Shown here piece by piece: positions 53,037 to 62,585 of a DNA stretch of 64,000 nucleotides (position 1 is the stretch's first letter; the number at the start of each line of letters is the position of its first letter). A program made the translations under genes and the position numbers. Source of the DNA: Streptomyces sp. NRRL WC-3626 (GTDB lineage: Bacteria; Actinomycetota; Actinomycetes; Streptomycetales; Streptomycetaceae); the NCBI RefSeq assembly GCF_000718785.1, contig NZ_JOCA01000006.1, positions 496,001-560,000 on the forward strand. The letters run 5' to 3'. Under the pieces are notes generated by a model. It was not told where the DNA came from, made no database searches, and saw nothing but the letters and a program-made list of their open reading frames with translations.

Positions 53037-54458
53037 ATGTGGCTTCCCACGCACGGTCCCGCGGCCGAGTTCGCCGCGCGGTACCTCGAACTGCACCGCG
53101 CCTTCTACGCCCGCACCCTGGACCCCGCCGACCTCGACGACTGGCGCCGGCGCCAACTGGCCGCCGTCCTCGAACAGGTCAGCACCGGGTCCCCCTTCTA
53201 CGCCCGCCACCTGAAGGGGACGGACCTGTCCGCCGTCACCCCGGACGACCTCACGGCGCTGCCCTTCACCACCAAGGCCCATCTGCGCGAGGAGATGCTG
53301 GACGTCCTCAGCCGGCCGCTCGCCGAGGCACTCTTCTTCTACGAGACGACCGGCACGACCGGCCGCGCCACCCCCTGCCCGCGCGACGGCCGGGAGATCG
53401 TCGCCAGCAACGCCCACGTCACCGAGTCCTGGGCATCGGTCTTCCGCCACCACTTCGGCGAACACGCCCCCCGCATCGGTCTGATGGGGCCGACGGAGGT
53501 GCACTCGTTCGGCGACACGCTCGGGGACATCGCACGCAACACGGGCTCCATGAACGCCAAGATCTGGCCGTACTCGCCCGTCATCGGCTTCCAGAAGGCC
53601 CTGCAGCTGATGAAGGACCTGGAGCTGGAGGTCATCTGCTGCACCCCCGGCGTCGCCCTCACCCTCGCCAAGGCCGCCGAGCACTACGGCTACGACCTGC
53701 GCCGGGACTTCGCGGTCAAGCTGCTCTTCGTCACCGGTGAGATGTGCACCCCCGCCCTCGCGCACAACCTGGAGACGGTCTGGGGCGCCGACGTCTACAA
53801 CATCCTGTACGGCTCGCAGGAGGCCTTCGTCGTCGCCACCGCCTGCCGCAACAAGCGGATGCACCTCTCCCAGACCAACTACGTCGTCGAGGTCGTCGAC
53901 CCGGAGACCGGCGAGTCCCACGGACCGCGCGGTACCGGCGAGCTGACGCTCACCATGCTGATGGACGGCGTCAAACCCCTGGTCCGCTACCGCACCGGCG
54001 ACGCGGTCGAGGTGACGGAGTCCGACTGCGACTGCGAGATGCCCGGCGACCTCGTCAGGATCGTCGGACGCACCCTGGACCGGATCGACCTCGGGGGACG
54101 GCGGTTCACGGCCGGCCAGATCGAGACCGCCGTGATGACCGGGGTCACCGGGTCCGCCGGATACCAGGTGGTCATCGAGCGGGACGGCGCCGGACAGGAC
54201 CGGCTCACGGTACGCCTGGAGCTCCTGGCGGGCCTCACCGCCGACCCCGCGGCCCTCGCCGACGAGGTGCGCGAGCGGACGTCCGACGCCCTCGGGGTGC
54301 CCGTCACGGTCGAGCTCAGCGACGGACTCGACCCCATCGTCAGCACCGGCGCGTTCGTGAGCTGGAAGGCCGCCCGGGTGGTGGACCGGCGCACCGCGAC
54401 CGACCACGAGACCTCGGTGGCCCAGCGAATGGCGGCGAACCGTGGCTATACGAACTGA
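53037..54458 (+). CDS. PaaK-like adenylate-forming ligase
   Basis: 473 residues of the phenylacetate-CoA-ligase branch. The ATP-binding P-loop reads YETTGTTGRATPCP, the A5-like motif is YGSQEA and the A7/A8 region is YRTGDAV...GRTLDRIDLGGRRFTAGQIE. It activates an aryl or arylalkyl carboxylic acid as acyl-AMP, then passes it to CoA or another acceptor. With anthranilate synthase genes immediately upstream, anthranilate is a candidate substrate. GAAGGAA supports the ATG at 53037. Confidence 0.82.
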   Translation: MWLPTHGPAAEFAARYLELHRAFYARTLDPADLDDWRRRQLAAVLEQVSTGSPFYARHLKGTDLSAVTPDDLTALPFTTKAHLREEMLDVLSRPLAEALFFYETTGTTGRATPCPRDGREIVASNAHVTESWASVFRHHFGEHAPRIGLMGPTEVHSFGDTLGDIARNTGSMNAKIWPYSPVIGFQKALQLMKDLELEVICCTPGVALTLAKAAEHYGYDLRRDFAVKLLFVTGEMCTPALAHNLETVWGADVYNILYGSQEAFVVATACRNKRMHLSQTNYVVEVVDPETGESHGPRGTGELTLTMLMDGVKPLVRYRTGDAVEVTESDCDCEMPGDLVRIVGRTLDRIDLGGRRFTAGQIETAVMTGVTGSAGYQVVIERDGAGQDRLTVRLELLAGLTADPAALADEVRERTSDALGVPVTVELSDGLDPIVSTGAFVSWKAARVVDRRTATDHETSVAQRMAANRGYTN

Positions 54459-55125
54459 CCCCGCGGCCCGATCCGTGTCGTCGCCCCACACCCTGGCGGA
54501 CGAGTACGCCGCCCGCTGGAGCGAGCTGTCCGAGCGGTGGGCGGCGCGTCCGGGAGCCGTTCTCGGGACGCTCGGCCCGGCCGGCACCTCCAGCGACCTG
54601 ACCGCACGCTTCCTCGCGGCCGAACACGGCCTGAGCGTGGAGCTGTTCCGCACCTTCGACGAAGTGCTGGACCAACTCCTGCTGGAGAAACTCGACTTCG
54701 CCCTGGTGCCGAGCGCCTACGCGGGCCTCACCCGCTTCCACTGGCACCGGGACCTGCGCCTGCGCGCCTTCTTCCCGCGCGCCACCCCGGAGTACGGCAT
54801 CGCGGCCGGCGGGGACGACGGGATACCGCCGGGTGACGGACCGGTCCAGGTCGCCGCCATGTGGGAGGTCCGGCGGATCTACGCCGAAGTGGCGCCACCG
54901 GCGCTGCGGGACCGCGAGGTGCGCTGGGTGGACGCCTCCTCCACCCAGCACGCCGCCGAGATCGTCGCGGGCGGCGGCGCCCGGCTCGCGGTGACCAACG
55001 CGCCCGGAGTACGGGCGCACGGACTGCGCTGGGTGGCCACCCGGCCCGGCGCGGAGATCCTCTGGACGCTCTTCGACCGCACCGGCGAGCCCGAGCCGAC
55101 GTTCACCGCCGACCGGCGACCCTGA
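54442..55125 (+). CDS. BacA-like prephenate decarboxylase homologue
   Basis: 227 residues from GTG at 54442, overlapping the ligase gene by 17 bp; a later GTG at 54475 is possible. It shares, by eye and from memory, the layout of BacA of bacilysin synthesis: LGPAGTSS near the N-terminus, a VPSAYAGLTRFHWHRDLRL block and the end LAVTNAPGVRAHGLRWV. The NTTRF motif of prephenate dehydratases is not at its expected place near the C-terminus (PGAEILWTLF instead). BacA decarboxylates prephenate without aromatisation to a dihydro-hydroxyphenylpyruvate. Activity on prephenate is inferred. Confidence 0.72.
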   Translation: MAIRTDPAARSVSSPHTLADEYAARWSELSERWAARPGAVLGTLGPAGTSSDLTARFLAAEHGLSVELFRTFDEVLDQLLLEKLDFALVPSAYAGLTRFHWHRDLRLRAFFPRATPEYGIAAGGDDGIPPGDGPVQVAAMWEVRRIYAEVAPPALRDREVRWVDASSTQHAAEIVAGGGARLAVTNAPGVRAHGLRWVATRPGAEILWTLFDRTGEPEPTFTADRRP

Positions 55126-55145
55126 CCACCTGGGAGAGATACGAC

Positions 55146-56462
55146 GTGTCACGCAAGACCCTGCTCCACCGCGCCACGGTCCAGGAGGGCCTCGGCCGGC
55201 CCTCCCTGCCGCGGCACAGCGTGCTGATCGACGGCGACCGCATCCAGGCCGTACTGCCCGAGGCGCTCGCCCCGCTGAACACACCCGGCGTCGACGTGCT
55301 CGACCTCGACGGGCGCACGGTGATGCCCGGCATGACCCTCGGGCACACCCACATCGCCTACCTGGACGTCCTCGACGGACGGGAGATGCTCTTCAAGTAC
55401 TCCGTCCCCGAGGTCACCCTCGGCGCCGCGCGCAACGCGGAGAAGCTGCTGGGCCTCGGCTACACCGCCTTCGTGGGCGCCGGCTCGGTGTCCGGGATCG
55501 ACATGGCGCTGCGCCGCGCCGTCGACGCCGGCGAGCTGCGCGGACCCCGGATCACCCCGTGCAGCCGGGACCTGATGGTGTCCGGGCCGCCCGAGCGCCG
55601 CAACCCCGAGGTCAAGAAGCGCATCCCGAGCGATCTGATGCGCCTCGCGGACACCCCGGAGGAGATGGCGGAGTACGTCGCGGGCGAGATCGCGCAGGGC
55701 GCGGAGATCGTCAAGGTCTTCTCCTCTGGCGACGACACCTTCCCCAACGGCCGCTCCCACGAACTCCTCTTCACGGCCGAGGAGCTGGTGGTCGCGGCCC
55801 GCACCGCGCACGAGCACGGCGCGCGGATACGCGCCCACTCCCGCGGACTCCAGGGCATCCGCAACGCCATCGCGGCCGGCGTCGACGTCATCGACCACGC
55901 CACCTACGCCGACGACGAGGCGCTCGACGCGATCGCCGAACAGGGCATGTTCGTCGTGCCGAGCCTCTACCAGCCGCACATGCTGCTCACCACGGGAACC
56001 GAACACGGCAAGACCACCGAGTACCTGGAGACGCTGGAGTTCGAGGCCGAGGTGGCCAACACCCTGCGCATCCTGCCGATCATGGCCGAGCGCGGCATCC
56101 CCGTGGTGGCGGGCGACGACTTCGGCTTCGCCTGGACCCCGCACGGCACCTACGCCAGGGAACTCGAGCTGTACGTCACCATGGCAGGCATCCCCGCCCC
56201 GACCGTGCTCACCTGGGCGACCGCCAACGGGGCCCGGCTCGCCGGACGCGGCGACGACGCGGGCACCGTGGCGGCCGGACGGCTCGCCGACCTCGTCGTC
56301 ACGGGCGACGACCCGGCCGAGGACATCTCCGTACTGAGCCGTCCCGGCGGCATCGAACTCGTCCTCCTCGGCGGGGTCCCCGTCGCGGGCGGCACCGAGC
56401 CCTTCCGCACCGGCACAAGCACCGGCACCGGCGCCCCCGCCCCCGCCGCGGGAGCCGTGTGA
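55146..56462 (+). CDS. metal-dependent amidohydrolase
   Basis: 438 residues from GTG at 55146 (GGGAGAG upstream). Imidazolonepropionase/Xaa-Pro-dipeptidase-type amidohydrolase: HxH in TLGHTHIAYLD, the carboxylated Lys in AEIVKVFSSGDD, His in IRAHSRG, His in DVIDHATYADDEA and Asp in VVAGDDFGFAW. All metal ligands of a binuclear site appear present, so it is probably active. In the cluster it could cleave an amide, lactam or dipeptide intermediate, or detoxify the product. The C-terminal 20 residues are Thr/Gly/Ala/Pro-rich. Confidence 0.82.
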   Translation: MSRKTLLHRATVQEGLGRPSLPRHSVLIDGDRIQAVLPEALAPLNTPGVDVLDLDGRTVMPGMTLGHTHIAYLDVLDGREMLFKYSVPEVTLGAARNAEKLLGLGYTAFVGAGSVSGIDMALRRAVDAGELRGPRITPCSRDLMVSGPPERRNPEVKKRIPSDLMRLADTPEEMAEYVAGEIAQGAEIVKVFSSGDDTFPNGRSHELLFTAEELVVAARTAHEHGARIRAHSRGLQGIRNAIAAGVDVIDHATYADDEALDAIAEQGMFVVPSLYQPHMLLTTGTEHGKTTEYLETLEFEAEVANTLRILPIMAERGIPVVAGDDFGFAWTPHGTYARELELYVTMAGIPAPTVLTWATANGARLAGRGDDAGTVAAGRLADLVVTGDDPAEDISVLSRPGGIELVLLGGVPVAGGTEPFRTGTSTGTGAPAPAAGAV

Positions 56463-57691
56463 TGTCCGCGGCAGCCGGGCGGACCCGTCCCGCCCTCCCC
56501 GTGACCCCGCTGCTCGCCGTGGGCGCGTTCGCCATCGGGACCGACACCTTCGTGGTCGCCGGGGTGCTGCCCGAGGTCGCCCACGACCTCGGCTCCAGCC
56601 TCGCCGACACCGGCTGGGTGAGCACCGTCTTCGCGCTCACCTACGCCGTCCTCGCCCCCGTGCTCGGGGCGCTCACCGGACGGATGGAACGCAGGCGCGT
56701 CCTGGTCGTCTCGCTGACCGTGTTCGCCGCCGGCAACGCGGCCTCCGCCCTCGCCGACGACCTGGGCACACTCCTCGCTGCGCGGGTCCTGACCGCCGCC
56801 GGAGCCGCCCTCTACGTCCCGGCCGCGTCCGCGTCGGCCGCCGCCCTGGCCGCCCCCGAACGCCGGGGACGGGCCATGGCCGTCGTGCTCGGCGGACTCT
56901 CGGCGGCGACCCTCGCGGGGGTGCCGTTCGGCACATGGCTCGCCGCCGACCTGGGCTGGGCCGCCACCTTCTGGCTGCTGGCGGGGCTCGGCGCGCTGTG
57001 CGCCGCCGCCGTCGCCCTCGGACTGCCCGCCGTACGGCTGCCCACCGCGCCGGGGCTCGCGGCCCGGCTCGCCCCCGTACGGGACCCGCGGGTGCTGAGC
57101 ACCGTACTCACCACGCTGGCGTTCATGACCGGCGGCTACCTCGCCCTGACGTACATCGGCGCGGTCCTCGCCCCGGCGACCGACGGCGACGGCACCACGC
57201 TCGCGCTGCTGCTGCTCGTCTTCGGGGTGTTCGCGGTGGGCGGCACGGTGATCGGCGGACGCGCCACCGACCGCTGGGGCGCGCCCCCGGTCCTGTCGGC
57301 CGCCCTCGCGGGTCTCGCCGCCGTCCTGGTGACACTGCCGCTGACCCGGGACTCCATGGCCACCGCGGTCGTCGCCATGGCGGTGTGGGGCGTCACGGCG
57401 ATGGCCACCCAGCCGCCGCAGCAGCACCGGCTGTTCACCATCGCCCCGGCCTCCGGCCCGCTGCTGCTCTCCCTGAACTCCTCGGCCACCTTCGCCGGGA
57501 TCTCCCTGGGCGGCTTCATCGGCGGCCGGGTCCTGGACCACGGCGGGGCCCACGGGGTGGACCGCCTCGGCCAGTTCGGAGCCGCACTGGTGGTGGCCGC
57601 CCTCCTGACGTCCGTCCTGGGCCCGCGGACCCCCGGTCCACGCGCCACCACGGCCACCGAAACCCCGGAGCCCGCCCGCGAACCCGGCTGA
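56462..57691 (+). CDS. MFS exporter, 12-helix drug-efflux type
   Basis: 409 residues with about twelve hydrophobic segments. FVVAGVLPEVAHDLG and the motif-A-like loop GALTGRMERRRVLV resemble chloramphenicol-type and AraJ-like efflux proteins. Its ATG overlaps the amidohydrolase stop by one base (TGATG). Probably exports the cluster product and may confer self-resistance. Confidence 0.83.
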   Translation: MSAAAGRTRPALPVTPLLAVGAFAIGTDTFVVAGVLPEVAHDLGSSLADTGWVSTVFALTYAVLAPVLGALTGRMERRRVLVVSLTVFAAGNAASALADDLGTLLAARVLTAAGAALYVPAASASAAALAAPERRGRAMAVVLGGLSAATLAGVPFGTWLAADLGWAATFWLLAGLGALCAAAVALGLPAVRLPTAPGLAARLAPVRDPRVLSTVLTTLAFMTGGYLALTYIGAVLAPATDGDGTTLALLLLVFGVFAVGGTVIGGRATDRWGAPPVLSAALAGLAAVLVTLPLTRDSMATAVVAMAVWGVTAMATQPPQQHRLFTIAPASGPLLLSLNSSATFAGISLGGFIGGRVLDHGGAHGVDRLGQFGAALVVAALLTSVLGPRTPGPRATTATETPEPAREPG

Positions 57692-57741
57692 ACCGCGCGA
57701 CGACGACGGACCGCGCAGGTCAGGGGCAAGTGGCCTCACGC

Positions 57742-57754
57742 ATTGCACCGCAAT
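57742..57754. promoter_or_regulatory. ATTGC-ACC-GCAAT palindrome in the mid-cluster spacer
   Basis: A 13-bp inverted repeat in the 163-bp gap before the B3/B4 gene. This is the largest gap of the central gene run, so a second promoter may lie here. No clear -35/-10 pair was assigned. Confidence 0.35.
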
Positions 57755-57854
57755 TGGCCACCGCCGGGACACCACTCGCTCCCTACTGTCGATCCGTCCC
57801 CGACGGCCGGACCACCCTCCGGCCGCCACCCCGAGAACGAAGGACCACACACCC

Positions 57855-58631
57855 ATGGACAGCGACCGCACCCTCCCGGGTGCCCGCCCCCTCACCGTCG
57901 GCGTCGACGCGCGCCTCAGGGAGCGCGCGCCCGGCTACGTCCTCGGCCTGATCGCCGTACCCGACGCCGATGTCGTCGCGCACGCCCCCAAGGTCGCGGA
58001 CCGGCTCACCGCCGCCGAGGACGTCCTGCACGGCGCGGAGCTCTCCAAGGCGGACGTCTCCGCCCTCCCCTCCATCGCCGCCTGGCGCGACACCTACCGC
58101 GAGCTGGACGTCAACCCCAACCGGTATCCCTGCGCCGCCGAGTCGGTACTGCGCCGGGTGGTCAAGGGCGACCGGCTGCCGCGCATCAACTCCCTGGTGG
58201 ACCTGTGCAACGCGGTCTCCCTGGAGAGCCGGCTGCCCGTGGCCTCCTGCGACGTCGGCGACATCGAGGACGAGCTGACCGTGCGCCTCGCCCGGGGCAC
58301 CGAGGTCCATCTCCCGCTCGGCGCACCCGACGCCCCCGAGCACCCCGAGCCCGGGGAGGCCGTCTACGCCGACGCCCGGGGCCGCGCCCACTCACGCCGC
58401 TGGAACTGGCGGCAGGGCGACGTGGTCAGGACGGACCTCGGGCGGCGCCGGCTCCTGCTCACCGTCGAGTCCGTGCACGAGGGAGGCCGGGGCGAGGTGG
58501 AGCTCACGCTGAGGCGGCTCACGGAGGCGCTCACCGACCTGGGGATCGCCTGGGAGCCGCCGGCGGTCCTCGACGGCGCCACCGCCCGGGTGGAGCTGTT
58601 CGCTGCCCCGTCGACCGCGACCCGTGGATGA
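57855..58631 (+). CDS. free-standing PheRS B3/B4 editing-domain protein
   Basis: 258 residues of the COG3382 type, a lone version of the B3/B4 domain of the phenylalanyl-tRNA synthetase beta subunit. NPNRYPCAAESVLRRVVKG and INSLVDLCNAVSLESRLPV are its hallmark blocks, and YADARGRAHSRRWNWRQGD the later one. In PheRS this domain hydrolyses mischarged Tyr-tRNA(Phe) and related aromatic analogues. No synthetase catalytic domain or tRNA-binding domain is attached. In this cluster it could protect the producer from a toxic Phe/Tyr analogue; this is inference. GAAGGA precedes the ATG. Confidence 0.8.
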   Translation: MDSDRTLPGARPLTVGVDARLRERAPGYVLGLIAVPDADVVAHAPKVADRLTAAEDVLHGAELSKADVSALPSIAAWRDTYRELDVNPNRYPCAAESVLRRVVKGDRLPRINSLVDLCNAVSLESRLPVASCDVGDIEDELTVRLARGTEVHLPLGAPDAPEHPEPGEAVYADARGRAHSRRWNWRQGDVVRTDLGRRRLLLTVESVHEGGRGEVELTLRRLTEALTDLGIAWEPPAVLDGATARVELFAAPSTATRG

Positions 58632-58641
58632 GGAGAAGGCC

Positions 58642-59877
58642 GTGAACCGTACGATCCTGGTCGTCTACCGGCCCGCCGCCGGACGCTACACCGCCCAGTT
58701 CCGCAGCGTCGTGACGGCCGCCGCCGGTCTGGGCGTGGCCACCGTGGTGCTGCTGCCCACCGGATGGCAGGCACCGGAGGCCGAGGGCCTCGCGCAGTAC
58801 CACGCCGACCTCGACGACCCGGCAGCCGTACGCGCCGCCGTCGACGGCATCGTCGCCGAGCACCGTGTCGAACGGATCTTCCCGCTGTTCGAGGGCGATG
58901 TGCTGCCCGCAGCCCGCGCCCGGCGCGACCACGGCATCCCCGGCCTCACCCCCGACCAGGCCCTCAACTTCCGGGACAAGAACGTGATGCACCGCCGGGC
59001 CGAGGAACTGGGCGTGCGGGTCGCCCGGTCCTGCCGCCCGGACACCGTCGGCGCGGTCCGCGAGTTCGCCGCCGAGGTGGGCTACCCCGTCGTCGTCAAG
59101 CCGTACGCCGGATGGGCCTGCGGCCGCACCTACCGGGTGGACGGCCCCGAGGCGCTGGACCGCGTCTGGGACGAGATGGGCGACGACCGGCACGAATACC
59201 GGGTCGAGGAGTTCGTCCACGGCACCGAATACCACGTCGACTCGCTCTTCAGGGACGGCGAGCCCGTCTTCGCCCAGCTCTCCCGCTACACGTACTCCGT
59301 CCTCGAGTACCGCGACGAACCGGGCGGCACCGTCTCCCGCAAGTACGACCTGTCACCGGCCGAGCGGCGCATCCTGGACCTCAACACCGTGGTGCTGCGC
59401 GGCTTCGGCCTGGACACCGGGGTCGTCCACGCCGAGTTCTTCCTCCCCGACGACGGCGACGTGGTGTTCGGGGAGGCCGGCGCGAGAGCCGGCGGCGGCT
59501 CCATCGTCCCCGCCATCGAGGCCGGACGCGGCATCAACCTCGCGGGCGAGTGGTGCCGCCTGGAACTCGACCCGGAGCACCGCACCGAGGCACGGCTTGG
59601 CCCCGAGATCGGCACCGAGTACCTGGCCTCGGACCGGTACGGACTCATCACCGCCATCACCGGCGCCGACGAACTGACCTCACTCGACAAGGTGCTGGAC
59701 GCCGACGTGTGGAAGACGGTCGGCGACGTCCTCGCCCCGCCGACCGCCTCCAACGACGTACTGGGCTGGTACGTGTGCGAGGGCACCGACTTCGACGACG
59801 TACGGGCCCGCTTCAAGACCGTGCGGGACGCCTTCCGCGTGGAGACGGAACAGGACGGGCGGCAGCCATGTGGCTGA
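58642..59877 (+). CDS. ATP-grasp amino acid/peptide ligase
   Basis: 411 residues from GTG at 58642 (AGGAG seven bases upstream). ATP-grasp fold: GYPVVVKPYAGWACGRTYRV (lysine of the nucleotide site), YRVEEFVHGTEYHVDSLF, VVHAEFFLPDDGDVVFGEAGAR and AGGGSIVP (magnesium ligands). Close in layout to L-amino-acid ligases such as BacD (YwfE), which join two amino acids with ATP cleavage. Likely forms the amide bond of the final product. The next gene overlaps its end by ten bases. Confidence 0.83.
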   Translation: MNRTILVVYRPAAGRYTAQFRSVVTAAAGLGVATVVLLPTGWQAPEAEGLAQYHADLDDPAAVRAAVDGIVAEHRVERIFPLFEGDVLPAARARRDHGIPGLTPDQALNFRDKNVMHRRAEELGVRVARSCRPDTVGAVREFAAEVGYPVVVKPYAGWACGRTYRVDGPEALDRVWDEMGDDRHEYRVEEFVHGTEYHVDSLFRDGEPVFAQLSRYTYSVLEYRDEPGGTVSRKYDLSPAERRILDLNTVVLRGFGLDTGVVHAEFFLPDDGDVVFGEAGARAGGGSIVPAIEAGRGINLAGEWCRLELDPEHRTEARLGPEIGTEYLASDRYGLITAITGADELTSLDKVLDADVWKTVGDVLAPPTASNDVLGWYVCEGTDFDDVRARFKTVRDAFRVETEQDGRQPCG

Positions 59878-61142
59878 CACGGTTCCGGGAACTCCCCGTC
59901 GCGCTGCGGGTGTTGTTCCTCGCCTCCTTCATCAACCGCGCGGGCATGTTCGTCTTCCCGCTGCTCGCCGTCTACCTGGTGCGCGGCAGGGACCTCAGCG
60001 CCGGCGAGGCCGGACTGCTGATCTCCGTCGGCAGCACCGGCCTGCTCGTGGGCAGTCTGCTCAGCGGACCGGTGTGCGACCTGCGCGGCAGGCGCGCCGC
60101 CCTGCTCGGCGCCCTGCTGCTGAACGCGGCGGGCTACCTCGGGCTCGCCGTGCTGGACGGGCCCCCGTGGACGTACGCCGGGCTGCTGTTCGTCGCCCTG
60201 GTCGGCATGGGCATGTTCGGGCCGGCGGCCAACACCCTGGTCGCCGACCTCACCGAGCCCGCGCAGCGGCCGTTCGCCTACACGGTGAACTACATCGGCA
60301 ACAACCTCGGCATGGGCGTCGGCCCGCTGCTCGGCGGGGTCGCGGCGGCGTACTCGTACGACATCATGTTCGCGGGGAACATCCTCGCCGGTCTGGCGTG
60401 TGCCGCGCTGATCGCCCTGTGGGTGCCGCGCGACCGGCAGGGCGGGGCCGGGTCCCGCAAGGGCAGGGCCCGCCCCGGCCCGCTCGGCCATCACCACGTC
60501 CTGCTGGTGGTGCTCGTCTCCTTCTTCTACGTGGTGCCGCTGATCGGTCTCGAGTACACGCTGCCGCTCGCCGTCACCACGGTCCTGGACGAGTCCGCGG
60601 GGCTGGTCGGCGCCGTTTACACCATCAACAGCGTCGTCGTGGTCGGCCTCGGGCTGTTCCTCGAGAAGCGCATGCGGGGCCACGGCACGAAGCTGCTGCT
60701 GCTGGTCAGCGGAGTGCTGTGGGCCGCGGGGCTCGCCGTCATCGTGGTCGCCTTCTCGCTGCCGGCGATCCTGCTCTCCACGGTGATCTGGACCCTCGGC
60801 GAGATCATCGTCTCGGTGGTCGTGCCCACCTATGTCGCCGACCACGTCGACGAACGCCGGGTCGGCACCTTCATGGCGCTGAACGGCTTCGTCCTGGGCC
60901 TCGCCCGGCTCGCGGTGCCCGCGGGACTCGGCGCCCTGTGGACCGCCCACGGCCACCGGCCCGTCTTCGTCGTCCTGCTCGCGGCACCGCTCGTCGGCAT
61001 GGCCGCGTACGCCGTACTGCGCATCAGGCCCTCGGCGGCGCAAGCGGCGGAAGCGGCGGAAGCGGCGGAAGCGGCGGAAGGCGCGGAAACCGAAGGGGCC
61101 GCCCTCCCGGCGAAGGCCGCCGACGCCCAGGCCCCCACCTAG
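59868..61142 (+). CDS. MFS transporter, second exporter of the cluster
   Basis: 424 residues with about twelve hydrophobic segments. [14 protein letters not shown] is the motif-A loop and [17 protein letters not shown] a helix-5 region as in dipeptide and bacilysin-type MFS exporters. The C-terminus ends with four repeats of Ala-Ala-Glu coded by a 9-bp tandem repeat (61042-61077). It starts inside the ligase gene, which suggests the two are coupled, as bacD and bacE are. Confidence 0.83.
   Translation: MWLTRFRELPVALRVLFLASFINRAGMFVFPLLAVYLVRGRDLSAGEAGLLISVGSTGLLVGSLLSGPVCDLRGRRAALLGALLLNAAGYLGLAVLDGPPWTYAGLLFVALVGMGMFGPAANTLVADLTEPAQRPFAYTVNYIGNNLGMGVGPLLGGVAAAYSYDIMFAGNILAGLACAALIALWVPRDRQGGAGSRKGRARPGPLGHHHVLLVVLVSFFYVVPLIGLEYTLPLAVTTVLDESAGLVGAVYTINSVVVVGLGLFLEKRMRGHGTKLLLLVSGVLWAAGLAVIVVAFSLPAILLSTVIWTLGEIIVSVVVPTYVADHVDERRVGTFMALNGFVLGLARLAVPAGLGALWTAHGHRPVFVVLLAAPLVGMAAYAVLRIRPSAAQAAEAAEAAEAAEGAETEGAALPAKAADAQAPT
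61042..61077 (+). repeat. 9-bp tandem repeat, four copies, coding
   Basis: AAGCGGCGG repeated four times, encoding the (Glu-)Ala-Ala-Glu repeat of the MFS tail. Confidence 0.9.
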
Positions 61143-61153
61143 ACCACCTCGAC

Positions 61154-61185
61154 CGACACACCGACACACCGACACACCGACACAC
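61154..61185 (+). repeat. 8-bp tandem repeat, four copies
   Basis: CGACACAC repeated four times between the MFS and TrpB2 genes, followed by a fifth partial copy. Confidence 0.9.
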
Positions 61186-61209
61186 CGACGAACCCAGGGG
61201 GAAGTACCC

Positions 61210-62514
61210 ATGTCCCGCACGAAGTTCCTGCTGTCCGAAGACCAACTGCCCACCACCTGGTACAACGTGGTGGCGGACCTGCCCAAGCCGCTGGAGCCGA
61301 TGCTGCACCCCGGCACCCGGCAGCCCCTCACCCCCGACGACCTGGCACCGCTGTTCCCCGCGGAGCTGATAGCCCAGGAGTTCTCCACCGAGCGCGAGAC
61401 CGACATCCCCGGCGCCGTGCTGGACGTCTACCGGCAGTGGCGGCCCAGCCCCCTGGTGCGGGCACGCCGGCTGGAGCGGGCGCTGGACACCCCGGCCCGT
61501 ATCTACTTCAAGAACGAGGGCGTCAGCCCGGCCGGCAGCCACAAGCCCAACACCGCCGTCCCGCAGGCCTATTACAACAAGCAGGCCGGTGTCCAGCGGC
61601 TCATCACGGAGACCGGCGCCGGACAGTGGGGCAGCTCCCTGTCACTGGCCTGCCAGTACTTCGGCCTCGTCTGCGAGGTCTACATGGTCGCGGTGAGCTA
61701 CCGGCAGAAGCCCTACCGCCGCGGCCTGATGGAGACCTACGGCGCCACCGTCACCGCCAGCCCCAGCGAGCACACCGAGGCCGGCCGGGCCGCCCTCGCC
61801 GCCGACCCCGACTCGCCGGGCAGCCTCGGCCTCGCCATCTCCGAGGCGGTGGAGGCCGCGGTGAGCAGCGGCGGCACCGCCAAGTACGCGCTCGGGTCGG
61901 TGCTCAACCACGTCCTGATGCACCAGACGATCATCGGCAAGGAGGCCCAGCTCCAGATGGAACTGGCCGAGGACTTCCCGGACATCGTCATCGGCGCGGC
62001 GGGCGGCGGCTCCAACTTCGGCGGCCTGGCTCTGCCGTTCCTCGGCGAGCAGCTGCGCGGCGGGCGCCCGGTGCGGGCCGTCGCCGTCGAACCCGCCTCG
62101 TGCCCGACCATGACCGAGGGCCGCTTCGACTACGACTTCGGCGACACCGCCGGCATGACACCGCTGACCAAGATGCACACCCTCGGCCACGACTTCGTGC
62201 CGCCGAGCATCCACGCGGGCGGCCTGCGCTACCACGGCATGTCCCCGATCATCAGCCAGCTCAAGGAGTTCGGCTTCCTGGAGGCCCGCGCGGTGCCGCA
62301 GACCGCGTGCTTCGAGGCGGGCGTCACCTTCGCCCGCAACGAGGGCATCGTGCCCGCCCCGGAGTCCACGCACGCGGTGCGCGCCGCCATCGACGAGGCG
62401 CTCGTCTGCAAGGAGACCGGCGAGGCGAAGAGCATCCTCTTCTCCCTCTCCGGGCACGGCCACTTCGACATGCAGGCCTACATCGACTACTTCGGCGGCA
62501 AGCTGACCGACTGA
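61210..62514 (+). CDS. TrpB2-type PLP-dependent tryptophan synthase beta-like enzyme
   Basis: 434 residues, the length of stand-alone TrpB2 proteins. The PLP lysine is in AGSHKPNTA, the phosphate-binding loop in [11 protein letters not shown], and [12 protein letters not shown] matches the catalytic Glu loop of TrpB. The family couples serine-derived aminoacrylate to a nucleophile. No trpA neighbour is present, so it probably accepts something other than channelled indole. AGGGGGAAG upstream supports the ATG at 61210. Confidence 0.87.
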   Translation: MSRTKFLLSEDQLPTTWYNVVADLPKPLEPMLHPGTRQPLTPDDLAPLFPAELIAQEFSTERETDIPGAVLDVYRQWRPSPLVRARRLERALDTPARIYFKNEGVSPAGSHKPNTAVPQAYYNKQAGVQRLITETGAGQWGSSLSLACQYFGLVCEVYMVAVSYRQKPYRRGLMETYGATVTASPSEHTEAGRAALAADPDSPGSLGLAISEAVEAAVSSGGTAKYALGSVLNHVLMHQTIIGKEAQLQMELAEDFPDIVIGAAGGGSNFGGLALPFLGEQLRGGRPVRAVAVEPASCPTMTEGRFDYDFGDTAGMTPLTKMHTLGHDFVPPSIHAGGLRYHGMSPIISQLKEFGFLEARAVPQTACFEAGVTFARNEGIVPAPESTHAVRAAIDEALVCKETGEAKSILFSLSGHGHFDMQAYIDYFGGKLTD

Positions 62515-62585
62515 CCGACCGGCGCGACAAAGGCGGGGCGGGACGGGGAGCCCACCCCGCCGGGCGATCACATCAGGGGGAGATC

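Noticed and set aside
59286..61406. Minus-strand open frame of 706 codons opposite the MFS and ligase genes
   Set aside because: Low-complexity Arg/His/Gly/Asp-rich antisense reading; the plus-strand genes have clear families.
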